From an uncultured Bacteroidales bacterium (GTDB lineage Bacteria > Bacteroidota > Bacteroidia > Bacteroidales > Paludibacteraceae): a DNA stretch of 35,312 nucleotides. Made by a program: the position numbers and the translations under genes. The notes beneath the pieces were generated by a model. The model had not been told where the DNA came from. It saw only the letters and a list, made by a program, of their open reading frames with translations, and did no database searches. This document shows, one piece after another, positions 1 to 7,750 of the stretch. The stretch is taken from the NCBI GenBank assembly GCA_902762355.1, contig CACWNR010000019.1, forward strand, positions 1 to 35,312, in the 5' to 3' direction. The stretch's first letter is position 1. The number at the start of each line of letters is the position of its first letter.

Positions 1-8
1 TGGTTATT

Positions 9-2762
9 GTGGATAGTTTTTTACAACAAGTAGCACGCTCCATTATCGAGCGTATTGAATGGAAGCAGTTGAGCCGCACAACCCTCGTGCTGCCGTCTCA
101 CCGTGCGGGATTGGTGCTAAAGAATGAGTTGTTGCGCCTGCAAAAAGAGCGTAACGCACAGGCTATCTGGGCTCCGACCGTTCAGACACTCACGCAGTTA
201 CAGGACAGCCTCAGTCCGCTCTATACGGAGGATGAGTTATTCACGATTGTGAGGCTCTATAAATTATATCTCCAATCACCAATCACCAATCACCAATCAC
301 CAATCATGTCCCTGGACATGTTCTATGGTTGGGGACGGCAGATGCTGGCGGACTTCACCAATGTCGATGCCTCGATGCCGGCGGAGCAAGTGCCGAATTT
401 CTTTGAGAACACGATAGCCGCCCATGAACTTAGCCAATGGAACTTAGACCCCGAAGTAGAGGAGCGGTTGAGAGGACTGATAAATGGTGCAAATGGCGCA
501 AATGGTGAAAAGGACTCCATTAAGGCGCAATACGAAGTGCTTTGGCGACAGTTGTACGAACTCTATACCGGTTTGCGGGCTCAGATGAAAGCGGAGCAGA
601 AGGGTTATGCAGGACTGCGTCAACGCGCCGTGATAGAGGAGTGGAAGAGTGAGGCGGTACAAGCGAAGATCAAAGGGCGCACGTATATCTTCGTGGGCTT
701 TAACTACCTGCTTCCCGTAGAGCGCGAGTTGATGCAGTTGCTCCGCGATCAGGATCAGGCCTTGTTCTACTGGGACTATGTGGCAGATTTTGAGACGAAT
801 GAGAAAGCGTTCTCTTTTGCCCGCCTCAACAGCGGTATTTTAGGCAGCGTGATTCCCCCGCAACAATGGACGAAAAAACGCGATGTAACCGTGATAAGTT
901 GCGTGTCGAAAGAGGCGCAGGCGCAGTACGTCCATCGGTGGTTGCAAGAGAACTACACAGCCAAGGGACAGAAAGTGGGCGTGGTGATATGCGATGAGAC
1001 GATGTTGGAGCCCGTTATCTATGCCTTACCGCCTATTCGGTTGGAGGGCGCAGACGAAGCGGAACCCATCAATATCACGAAAGGTTTTCCGTTGCGGAAC
1101 ACCGCCATCTATGCCCGCACCATCGCGTGGTTGTACGATAAGAAAAACGGTAAGGCCGAAGACCTCGTTTCGCCCGATTTCATCGACCGATTAGTAGAGG
1201 CACTCTTCCCGGTAAAGGAGGAAAATCCCGTAACCGATAACCCCTCACCCGTAACCGATAATTCCCTGACGTGGCAGGAACTGCTGATATTGGAGTCGGA
1301 GTATCAGGTGCGCAAGATAGCGAATCAGATGCGTCTACTGATCAGTACGGGTATCGGTGACGTACCGTTCACACTCAAACTGCTGCGGCTCTTGATGCGG
1401 CGCACGATGGAGAGCGTGACCATGCCTTTCCATGGTGAACCCGTGACGGACATCCAAGTGATGGGTGTGCTGGAGACACGTCTGTTGGACTTTGATCGTT
1501 TGCTGCTACTCAATGTGGACGAGGGAATCCTGCCGCAACGACAAGCCGACAGTTCGTTCATCCCCTTCTATCTGCGTAAGGCGTACCACATGCAGACCTC
1601 CGATGAGAAGGCTACTATTTATGCGTATAACTTCTTCCGTCTGTTGAGTCGGTCGGGGCATACAACCTTGCTGTACGGTCAACCGGATACGATCGGTGGC
1701 AGCAGGGGCATGTCGCGATTCATTATGCAGATGATCTATTCGGATGCGTTTGAGGTGACGCGGGCTGAGTTGCAAGAACAGAATGCCATCGCGACGGTGG
1801 AGGATATCGAGATGCCGAAGGTATCGTATCTGTCCACGAACCCGCATCGGTTATCGCCAAGTGCACTCAATACGTTTATCTCCTGCCCGCGGTCGTTCTA
1901 TTACCAGTATATCGAGCATTTGCGGCCGAAGGAGGAAGAGGGGGCGCAGTTTGAGTCCAATACCTTGGGTTCGTTCGTGCACCACGCGATGCAGTATATT
2001 TACGAACATTTCCTGCATTGCGACAATACGCATCCGACGCGTATCAACCCCGATGAGATCGAGGCAATCCGTACGAATGAAGCCAAGATGCAAGAGGCAC
2101 TCATGGCGGCCTATAAGGCGATGGAGATCGAGGAAGAAAAGGTCTATAATCCCGATGAACACGTGAGTGAGAATATAATCATCAAGGGCTACGTGCGCAA
2201 TATTCTGGAGCGTGATCGTGAGGATGCGAAAGTGGGACTGCAGGTCTATCTGCTCGAGCAAGAGCGTTCTTTCCCCGTGGAGATAGAGGGCATCGGAACC
2301 ATTCAGACGGGCGGTAAGATCGACCGACTGGATATATACGGTGCGCCGGGTAATGAGACATTACGCATCGTCGATTATAAGTCCGGCGGGTATAACGACA
2401 AGACGCATGCGGAGAAGATGTCGGCTACTTGGGACGAACTGATGGACGCCGAAGAGAAAGGGTACGTACGTCAGACGATGATATACAGCCACGCCGTCAT
2501 GACGCAGGATAAGACCGGTTTGCCGATCGAACCGAATCTCTATTTCTGCCGTCGTAAACTGACCGATATCGTGACGACACTCGATGTGGAGAATGAGACG
2601 GTGCATGATTACCGAGCGATTCAAGAGCCGTTCTACGAGGCCTTGCGCACGAAAGTAAAAGAGGTGTTAACCACCACCGACTTCCCGCGATGCGAGGAAA
2701 ATAAATGCCCGAGTTTTTGTCCGTTCTTCCGCCTGTGCGGACGACAACCGAAAGATTTTTAG
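9..2762 (+). CDS. AddB-like PD-(D/E)XK nuclease (RecB-family exonuclease)
   Basis: Probably the nuclease/inactive-helicase subunit of an AddAB-type DNA end-processing complex (double-strand break repair). The C-terminal third carries a RecB-family nuclease: LSPSALNTFISCPRSFYY (Cys near residue 625), GKIDRLD near 768 and IVDYKSGG near 789 (catalytic D and K). The tail has a C-x4-C-x3-C-x5-C cluster that, with Cys625, matches the four-Cys iron-sulfur clasp of AddB. At 917 aa it has the usual length of the Bacteroidota family. The start is taken as GTG at 9, but the frame is open to the window edge, so the true start may lie a few codons upstream. The next gene begins 1 nt after the stop, which suggests cotranscription. 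Three in-frame short tandem repeats interrupt the protein (see repeat entries). An AddA helicase would be expected just upstream, outside the window. Confidence 0.85.
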   Translation: MDSFLQQVARSIIERIEWKQLSRTTLVLPSHRAGLVLKNELLRLQKERNAQAIWAPTVQTLTQLQDSLSPLYTEDELFTIVRLYKLYLQSPITNHQSPIMSLDMFYGWGRQMLADFTNVDASMPAEQVPNFFENTIAAHELSQWNLDPEVEERLRGLINGANGANGEKDSIKAQYEVLWRQLYELYTGLRAQMKAEQKGYAGLRQRAVIEEWKSEAVQAKIKGRTYIFVGFNYLLPVERELMQLLRDQDQALFYWDYVADFETNEKAFSFARLNSGILGSVIPPQQWTKKRDVTVISCVSKEAQAQYVHRWLQENYTAKGQKVGVVICDETMLEPVIYALPPIRLEGADEAEPINITKGFPLRNTAIYARTIAWLYDKKNGKAEDLVSPDFIDRLVEALFPVKEENPVTDNPSPVTDNSLTWQELLILESEYQVRKIANQMRLLISTGIGDVPFTLKLLRLLMRRTMESVTMPFHGEPVTDIQVMGVLETRLLDFDRLLLLNVDEGILPQRQADSSFIPFYLRKAYHMQTSDEKATIYAYNFFRLLSRSGHTTLLYGQPDTIGGSRGMSRFIMQMIYSDAFEVTRAELQEQNAIATVEDIEMPKVSYLSTNPHRLSPSALNTFISCPRSFYYQYIEHLRPKEEEGAQFESNTLGSFVHHAMQYIYEHFLHCDNTHPTRINPDEIEAIRTNEAKMQEALMAAYKAMEIEEEKVYNPDEHVSENIIIKGYVRNILERDREDAKVGLQVYLLEQERSFPVEIEGIGTIQTGGKIDRLDIYGAPGNETLRIVDYKSGGYNDKTHAEKMSATWDELMDAEEKGYVRQTMIYSHAVMTQDKTGLPIEPNLYFCRRKLTDIVTTLDVENETVHDYRAIQEPFYEALRTKVKEVLTTTDFPRCEENKCPSFCPFFRLCGRQPKDF
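274..306 (+). repeat. Heptanucleotide tandem repeat AATCACC inside the AddB-like gene
   Basis: AATCACC occurs four times in full plus a partial AATCA. It encodes a 7-aa periodic insert (TNHQSPI type). Because the unit is 7 nt, gain or loss of one or two units would shift the frame. The same motif recurs in mtaB at 4494-4528. Confidence 0.9.
484..510 (+). repeat. 9-nt repeat encoding Gly-Ala-Asn
   Basis: Near-identical 9-nt units GGTGCAAAT, GGCGCAAAT and GGTGAAAAG lie in frame in the AddB-like gene and encode GAN-GAN-GEK. Length changes would keep the frame. Confidence 0.7.
1227..1261 (+). repeat. Direct repeat CCCGTAACCGATAA, 21-nt period
   Basis: The 14-nt sequence CCCGTAACCGATAA occurs at 1227-1240 and 1248-1261, offset by 21 nt, and encodes PVTDN-PS-PVTDN. 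It is an in-frame 7-aa duplication in a probable linker of the AddB-like protein. Confidence 0.85.
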
Positions 2763-2763
2763 T

Positions 2764-3633
2764 ATGAAAAAGTTTTATAAAGTAGCGGAACATATTTTTG
2801 CCATTGACGCTGCGCCTGCATTGCTGGAGCAGTTGTCTAACTACGCACCGTTTTTGACCGATGAGAACGCGGGAACTTGTTTGTTTACAATCACGGTGCA
2901 CGAGGAACCGATCCCTTCTACGGAGGGCTGGCAAACTGTCTATACTGATCAATCCGATGAGGACATGCCGCGTATCGAGATGTACCAACGGGACGAGGAG
3001 TGGTTGTTCTGCGTGTCGATGTACCGCGACAGCGCCATTGAATGTGCGATACGTTGTTCGGCGGACTGGCAAAGGGTAGAACTATACTTACGTCCGGAGA
3101 CCGCGCGTTTTGCCATTGATAACGCTGCCATGCTCGTCTATGCGTTTGCTACAGCCGACAAAGCCACGCTGCTTTTCCACTCGTCCGTGACGGTGCTGGA
3201 CGGCAAAGCGTATCTGTTCCTCGGTCATTCAGGGACGGGCAAGAGTACGCACTCGCAGCAATGGAAAGCTGCTTTCCCGCAAGCGACTCTGCTCAACGAT
3301 GATAACCCGGCGGTGCGTGTGATGGACCATCAGGTGATCGTGTACGGTTCGCCCTGGTCGGGTAAGACACCGTGCTACAAGAACGAACATGCACCTGTGC
3401 AGGCATTGGTGCAACTGGCTCAGGCACCGGAGAACAAAATAGAACGCCTGCGTATGTCGCAAGCGTATCCGCATATATTAGCATCTGTCAGTGGGCTGAA
3501 AGTGATGCCCGAGATGATGGACCGACTCTTTGAGTCAATAGCTAAGTTACTCGAACTCAGTCCTGTGTATCGGTTGGAATGTCTTCCAAATCCCGATGCT
3601 GCACGATTATGCGCTCAAACGTGTTCACTTTAG
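2764..3633 (+). CDS. HprK-like (HPr kinase/PEPCK-fold) P-loop kinase-related protein
   Basis: 289 aa. A Walker A loop GHSGTGKST lies near residues 155-163, followed by LLNDDNPAV and VYGSPWSGK. These are the landmarks of the HPr kinase/PEP carboxykinase-related fold as seen in the stand-alone HprK-like proteins of Bacteroidota. The N-terminal ~130 residues are less conserved. The substrate is not evident; no HPr, lasso-peptide or PqqD-like partner is nearby, so the kinase role is inferred from the fold. It starts 1 nt after the AddB-like stop (probably one operon) and its last 77 nt overlap the 3' end of mtaB on the opposite strand. The ending YRLECLPNPDAARLC looks family-typical, so the overlap is likely real. 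Confidence 0.7.
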   Translation: MKKFYKVAEHIFAIDAAPALLEQLSNYAPFLTDENAGTCLFTITVHEEPIPSTEGWQTVYTDQSDEDMPRIEMYQRDEEWLFCVSMYRDSAIECAIRCSADWQRVELYLRPETARFAIDNAAMLVYAFATADKATLLFHSSVTVLDGKAYLFLGHSGTGKSTHSQQWKAAFPQATLLNDDNPAVRVMDHQVIVYGSPWSGKTPCYKNEHAPVQALVQLAQAPENKIERLRMSQAYPHILASVSGLKVMPEMMDRLFESIAKLLELSPVYRLECLPNPDAARLCAQTCSL

Positions 3634-4864
3634 CGCGATCGTACGGACAGGAGACCTTGATATAATTCTCGGTGAAACCGTACATAAGCCCTTCTTTCTT
3701 GGCAGACTCCCAGAGCACCGTGGCTTCATAGCCTTGGTGCTCTTTGTAAAAGGCCTGTGTCTTACGTGCCGATATCTCATGCAGTTGCTTGCTGCGGCGT
3801 TCCCGTTCTTTCTGCGGCACGACATACAGATCCATCTCCAGCATACGCGTGTTGGCGCGCTCCGAGTAGGTGAACACATGCAGTTGGCTCACCGGTAAAG
3901 ACTCGATGAAATCGATATAATCGCGCCAGCACTCTTCCGTCTCTCCGCGTACACCCACCATACAATCGACGCCGATGAACGCATGCGGCATGACCGACTT
4001 GATATGCGCTACGCGTTCGGCAAACAGTTCGCGCGTATAACGCCGTCCCATGATCTTGAGAACCATGTTACTGCCCGACTGGAGGGGGATGTGAAAATGC
4101 GGTGCAAAATGCTGACTCTTGGCCACAAAATCGATGATCTCATCGGACAATAGATTCGGTTCACAACTTGATATACGTACGCGGTAGTCGCCGTTCAGAC
4201 CGTCAATCGCTCGCACCAGATCAATGAAATGTTCGCCTGTACTCCGCCCGAAATCACCTATGTTGACACCGGAAAGGATGAGCTCCTTGGCACCGCCGTC
4301 AATCGCTTCCTGAGCTTGCTGCACCAGCGTAGCGATCGAGGGGTTACGACTCTTGCCGCGCGCTAAAGGAATGGTGCAGTAGGAGCAGAAATAATTACAA
4401 CCGTCCTGCACTTTGAGGAAACAACGCGTGCGGTCATCCTTGCTATAGGCTCCGTAGAAATCGTCGATCTCGCGGATATGAGATGTATATATTGGTGATT
4501 GTTGATTGCTGATTGTTGATTGCTGATTTTCTATTTTCTCAACAAATGCCTCCAGATTGAATTTCTCATTTTGCCCCAGCACATAATCAACCCCGTCAAT
4601 ATGCGCGATTTCATCGGGTTTGAGTTGGGCGTAACAGCCGGTGACAATCAGGATGGCATTCGGGTTCTGCCGACGGATACGATGAATCATTTGCCGGTCT
4701 TTATGATCGGCGGCGTCGGTGACAGAGCAGGTGTTGATGATGCATATATCCGCCTCTTCGCCTTTGAGTGCACGGGTGTGTCCACGCGCAATAAGCGCCT
4801 TGCCCAAGGCACTTGACTCCGCAAAATTAAGCTTGCATCCTAATGTGGTAAACGAGATCTTCAT
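3557..4864 (-). CDS. mtaB: tRNA t6A37 methylthiotransferase MtaB
   Basis: Radical-SAM methylthiotransferase that converts t6A37 to ms2t6A37 in ANN-decoding tRNAs. Visible features are the N-terminal UPF0004 domain (TLGCKLNFAESS, INTCSVT, VTGCYAQ, supplying three cluster-binding Cys), the radical-SAM motif CNYFCSYC near residues 155-163, and a C-terminal TRAM-like region. I chose the ATG at 4864 (MKISFTTLGCKLN), not the longer frame starting at 4900, because the family begins there. This ATG overlaps the stop of the upstream DUF4421-like gene as TAATG, pointing to translational coupling. About 120 residues in, a heptanucleotide repeat adds NQQSTISNQQSPI between the first domain and the radical-SAM domain. 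The 3' end overlaps the convergent HprK-like gene by 77 nt. Confidence 0.93.
   Translation of the reverse strand: MKISFTTLGCKLNFAESSALGKALIARGHTRALKGEEADICIINTCSVTDAADHKDRQMIHRIRRQNPNAILIVTGCYAQLKPDEIAHIDGVDYVLGQNEKFNLEAFVEKIENQQSTISNQQSPIYTSHIREIDDFYGAYSKDDRTRCFLKVQDGCNYFCSYCTIPLARGKSRNPSIATLVQQAQEAIDGGAKELILSGVNIGDFGRSTGEHFIDLVRAIDGLNGDYRVRISSCEPNLLSDEIIDFVAKSQHFAPHFHIPLQSGSNMVLKIMGRRYTRELFAERVAHIKSVMPHAFIGVDCMVGVRGETEECWRDYIDFIESLPVSQLHVFTYSERANTRMLEMDLYVVPQKERERRSKQLHEISARKTQAFYKEHQGYEATVLWESAKKEGLMYGFTENYIKVSCPYDRAKVNTFERIIVQHRDLEDIPTDTQD
4494..4528 (-). repeat. Heptanucleotide tandem repeat inside mtaB
   Basis: Five consecutive GNTGATT units on the + strand (AATCANC in the coding sense) match the AATCACC repeat of the AddB-like gene. 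They encode an NQQSTIS-type 7-aa periodic linker. Confidence 0.9.
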
Positions 4865-6060
4865 TATAATCTGGGGGAGTAGAAATAATCGGTGATCCAC
4901 TTTGGTAACTTGGACGTACGAATCGGTACAGAGGGTGGAATAGGATCGTCGATGAGTGCTTCGCGAACGCGTTTCTTTCCTGCACCCAGACGTACACCTA
5001 TGTTGAGGTGCACCTGCCAGTTCCAGTTCCGCATACGGATGTAGGAGATCTCTTTATCGCGCGACTGAAAACGGATATTGTTCGCCTGTGCCCAGAGCGC
5101 CAGATGTACCCAACGGTTAATCTCCCAACTGACGGCTGCACGGAGGTTGCCCGTGACATGCACCGGGTATTGGGGTTTAATGTCAAACATCGCCTCGCCG
5201 GGCAGATAGGCTTTAAGCGAGTCGTCGAAAGCGATGCTTATCTGGTTGATGGAGTAGCACACCAACTGCAGGTTTGCCGCGGCATGTAAGATGACCTTGC
5301 CTTTGTTCGGCGTGTAGTTGATACCGTATCCCAAGCCCACCGCAATCTGCTGGGTGACGGCGCTCTTGACACCATCCATGAGCAAGGATAGCACCGGAAT
5401 TCCCGCAAGAGTGAGTGTATCCTGTACGGTCAAGTCGGTATAGAGATAGGAGAGCGAAAGCAGCAACGAACCTGCGCTGCGTTTCTGGATAAACGACTGT
5501 TTGATGGCGGCGTTATGGGAGTAGTGCCCGGAGTTGAGGGCGTACCAAATGGTCAGATTCGCATTTCTCATCCAAATTAAACCACTCGGCAACTCGCCCA
5601 AAGCGGTCTTAGGTGCGTCCGGATCGATGAATTTACCGGAGATATTGGTGCTCACCTGACGCTGAAACTCAATACCCAGACTTTTACTGCCCAGAGAGAA
5701 ACTAAGGTTGTTAGCGTACGCATGCAGAACGTCCCAACTATACCCGAATCCTAACCCCCGATAACCCGCATAAAAACCCAGATCGACGCTCGGTGTCGTG
5801 CGCGAGATAATGGCTAGTTGCTGTGTCGTACCGGGGAAGAGCGTACCATAATAAGAGTTGATGCCTACCATCGTGTTGGTATATGCAAATCGCCAGCAGT
5901 GCTCGGGGAGCGTTATGTAGTTCGTGTCCACGTTCTGCAGCAGATAGCGATCGACACGCTCTCCTATACGATAGAAGAACTTGAGTCCTTTGGTGGTCGC
6001 ATGACCCATCAAGGGAAAGGCTATCAGCAGCAACAAAAATGTAATTTTTCGGACACTCAT
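4864..6060 (-). CDS. DUF4421-like outer-membrane beta-barrel protein
   Basis: About 398 aa. The start is placed at MSVRKITFLLLLIAFPLMG (ATG at 6060; an alternative ATG lies two codons upstream at 6066), which gives a classical signal peptide ending near GHA. The DTNYITLPEH motif soon after cleavage and the alternating aromatic/polar strands (YRGLGFGYSWD, SLGIEFQRQ) resemble DUF4421 proteins of Bacteroidota, which are predicted barrels of unknown function. It is the first gene of a two-gene minus-strand operon with mtaB and shares a divergent promoter region with the nitroreductase. The family call comes from recognising pattern, not from a search; an outer-membrane location is inferred. Confidence 0.65.
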   Translation of the reverse strand: MSVRKITFLLLLIAFPLMGHATTKGLKFFYRIGERVDRYLLQNVDTNYITLPEHCWRFAYTNTMVGINSYYGTLFPGTTQQLAIISRTTPSVDLGFYAGYRGLGFGYSWDVLHAYANNLSFSLGSKSLGIEFQRQVSTNISGKFIDPDAPKTALGELPSGLIWMRNANLTIWYALNSGHYSHNAAIKQSFIQKRSAGSLLLSLSYLYTDLTVQDTLTLAGIPVLSLLMDGVKSAVTQQIAVGLGYGINYTPNKGKVILHAAANLQLVCYSINQISIAFDDSLKAYLPGEAMFDIKPQYPVHVTGNLRAAVSWEINRWVHLALWAQANNIRFQSRDKEISYIRMRNWNWQVHLNIGVRLGAGKKRVREALIDDPIPPSVPIRTSKLPKWITDYFYSPRL

Positions 6061-6085
6061 CGGCATAAATGTACAAAATCGGCTG

Positions 6086-6117
6086 CAAAGATACGATTTT
6101 TCTTGCACATATGCAAA
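6086..6117 (-). promoter_or_regulatory. Promoter of DUF4421-like gene/mtaB
   Basis: On the minus strand TTTG (6114-6117), 20 nt, then TATCTTTG (6086-6093): the Bacteroidota sigma-ABfr consensus. It is divergent from, and interleaved with, the nitroreductase promoter. Confidence 0.8.
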
Positions 6118-6133
6118 TTTTTTCGTACCTTTG
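6103..6133 (+). promoter_or_regulatory. Promoter of the nitroreductase-pdxA-alaS run
   Basis: TTG (6103-6105), 20 nt, then TACCTTTG (6126-6133), about 20 nt before the ATG at 6153. Its -33 region overlaps that of the divergent promoter. Confidence 0.8.
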
Positions 6134-6152
6134 CACGCTAATTTGGATAAAT

Positions 6153-6686
6153 ATGGATTCTTTTGAGCAATTATGCCAACATCGGCGGTCGATACGCAAG
6201 TACACGAACCGGCCGGTAGAGCAGGAAAAAATCGATTATATGTTACGCTGCGCGCTGATGAGCCCGAGTGCCAAACGCACGTGCCCGTGGGATTTTATCG
6301 TGACGCGCGATGAGGCGAAGTTGCGTCCGCTGGCGGGATGCCGTACGTACGGTAGTCAGATGTTCAACACCGCGACGGCAGCCATCATCATTGCCCTCGA
6401 TCCGACCTTATGCGATAACACTTGGATGGCGGACGGTGCCATTGCCGCGGAGCATATCCTGTTGGCGGCTGCCGAGCAGGGAGTAGGAGCGTGCTGGTGC
6501 CATGTGTACGAACGCGAAGGAGCTCCGGAGTTGACGCGGCGATTGTTCGATATCCCCGAAGATAAAGTGGTGCTCTGCGCGATTGCGCTCGGTTACCCCG
6601 ATGAAGAAAGACAGAACTACGATTTGACAAAACTGAAATACGACAAGATACATAATGAAACCTATCATTGCAATAACGGCCGGTGA
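6153..6686 (+). CDS. Nitroreductase family protein
   Basis: 177-aa FMN-dependent nitroreductase-like oxidoreductase. The N-terminal RRSIRKYTNRPV motif is the FMN phosphate-binding signature; LMSPSAKRTCPWDFIV and GVGACWCHVY follow in family order, then an ALGYPDE-like C-terminal motif. I chose ATG 6153 because it follows the promoter at a normal distance and gives the typical start MDSFEQL; a longer open frame from 6069 would begin upstream of the promoter. Its last 32 nt overlap pdxA, so the two are cotranscribed. The substrate is unknown. Confidence 0.88.
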   Translation: MDSFEQLCQHRRSIRKYTNRPVEQEKIDYMLRCALMSPSAKRTCPWDFIVTRDEAKLRPLAGCRTYGSQMFNTATAAIIIALDPTLCDNTWMADGAIAAEHILLAAAEQGVGACWCHVYEREGAPELTRRLFDIPEDKVVLCAIALGYPDEERQNYDLTKLKYDKIHNETYHCNNGR

Positions 6687-7743
6687 TACGAACGGAGTAG
6701 GATATGAAGTGATCATCAAGAGCCTGCTCAACGGCTATGTGTTCGAGGTGATGCGCCCGGTTATCTACGGTAACGCGGTGGTCGCCAAACAGCATATCCA
6801 TACGCTGGACGAGGAATACCGTAATATCACATGGAACCTCATTGACAGTCCCGAACAGGCGAAAGACGGTCGTCTGAACCTTATTACCTGCTATACCGAT
6901 AACTTGCCCGTTGAACTCGGCAAGAATACCGAGTCATCCAATAAAGCCGCCAAGGCCTCGCTTGATCGCGCGTGCGCGGACTTACAAGCAGGCAAAGTGC
7001 AGGCACTCGTGACGGCGCCCTTGAATAAGGAAGCACTCGGAGGCGGACACACGGAGTATCTGGAGAAACGTTTCCAAGGCGACGAGTTGATGATGCTCTG
7101 CAGCGGTAACCTGCGTGTGGCACTCGTGTGCAATCATGTGGCATTGGCCGATATTCCGGCGCAGATCACCGAAGAGCGTATCCTCCACAAGATGACGCTC
7201 CTCAATAACTCGCTCAAGCGCGACTTCGGTCTGGAGAAACCCCGTATCGCGGTGTTGGCGCTGAATCCGCATGCAGGCGATAAGGGCTTATTGGGAAAAG
7301 AAGAGCAAGAGATCATCGTGCCGGCGATCGAGAAAGCGAAAACGCAGGGTATATGGGCGTTTGGTCCGTATGCTGCAGACGGATTCTTCGGAACGGGACA
7401 TTTTGCGCATTTCGATGCCGTACTGGCGATGTACCATGACCAAGGCCTGATTCCGTTCAAGACGCTGGATATGAGTGGTGTGAACTTTACCGCCGGACTC
7501 AATATTGTCCGTACTTCCCCCGATCACGGCACAGGATATGATATCGCGGGTAAGAACCAGGCGGATGAGAGTTCGATGCGCAACGCCCTCTTTATGGCGA
7601 TCGATGTGCTGCGGCAACGTGAGGAGTACGATGAGCTGACGGCGAACCCGCTGCCGTTCATCGAGCGGGATGACAAAGAAGGTCGTCCGCGCCGCGAGTT
7701 CATTGATTTCAAGACGACCAAATACAACGATAATAAAGAATAA
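6655..7743 (+). CDS. pdxA: 4-hydroxythreonine-4-phosphate dehydrogenase PdxA
   Basis: 362 aa. NAD-dependent oxidation of 4-phosphooxy-L-threonine in the DXP-dependent vitamin B6 (PLP) pathway. Visible signatures: [12 protein letters not shown] at the N-terminus, [10 protein letters not shown], a metal-binding GHTEYL segment, [10 protein letters not shown], and [22 protein letters not shown] near the C-terminus. Length is slightly above the enterobacterial form, as is usual for Bacteroidota. It overlaps the nitroreductase by 32 nt, and alaS starts 7 nt after its stop. Confidence 0.95.
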   Translation: MKPIIAITAGDTNGVGYEVIIKSLLNGYVFEVMRPVIYGNAVVAKQHIHTLDEEYRNITWNLIDSPEQAKDGRLNLITCYTDNLPVELGKNTESSNKAAKASLDRACADLQAGKVQALVTAPLNKEALGGGHTEYLEKRFQGDELMMLCSGNLRVALVCNHVALADIPAQITEERILHKMTLLNNSLKRDFGLEKPRIAVLALNPHAGDKGLLGKEEQEIIVPAIEKAKTQGIWAFGPYAADGFFGTGHFAHFDAVLAMYHDQGLIPFKTLDMSGVNFTAGLNIVRTSPDHGTGYDIAGKNQADESSMRNALFMAIDVLRQREEYDELTANPLPFIERDDKEGRPRREFIDFKTTKYNDNKE

Positions 7744-7750
7744 AACAGAT

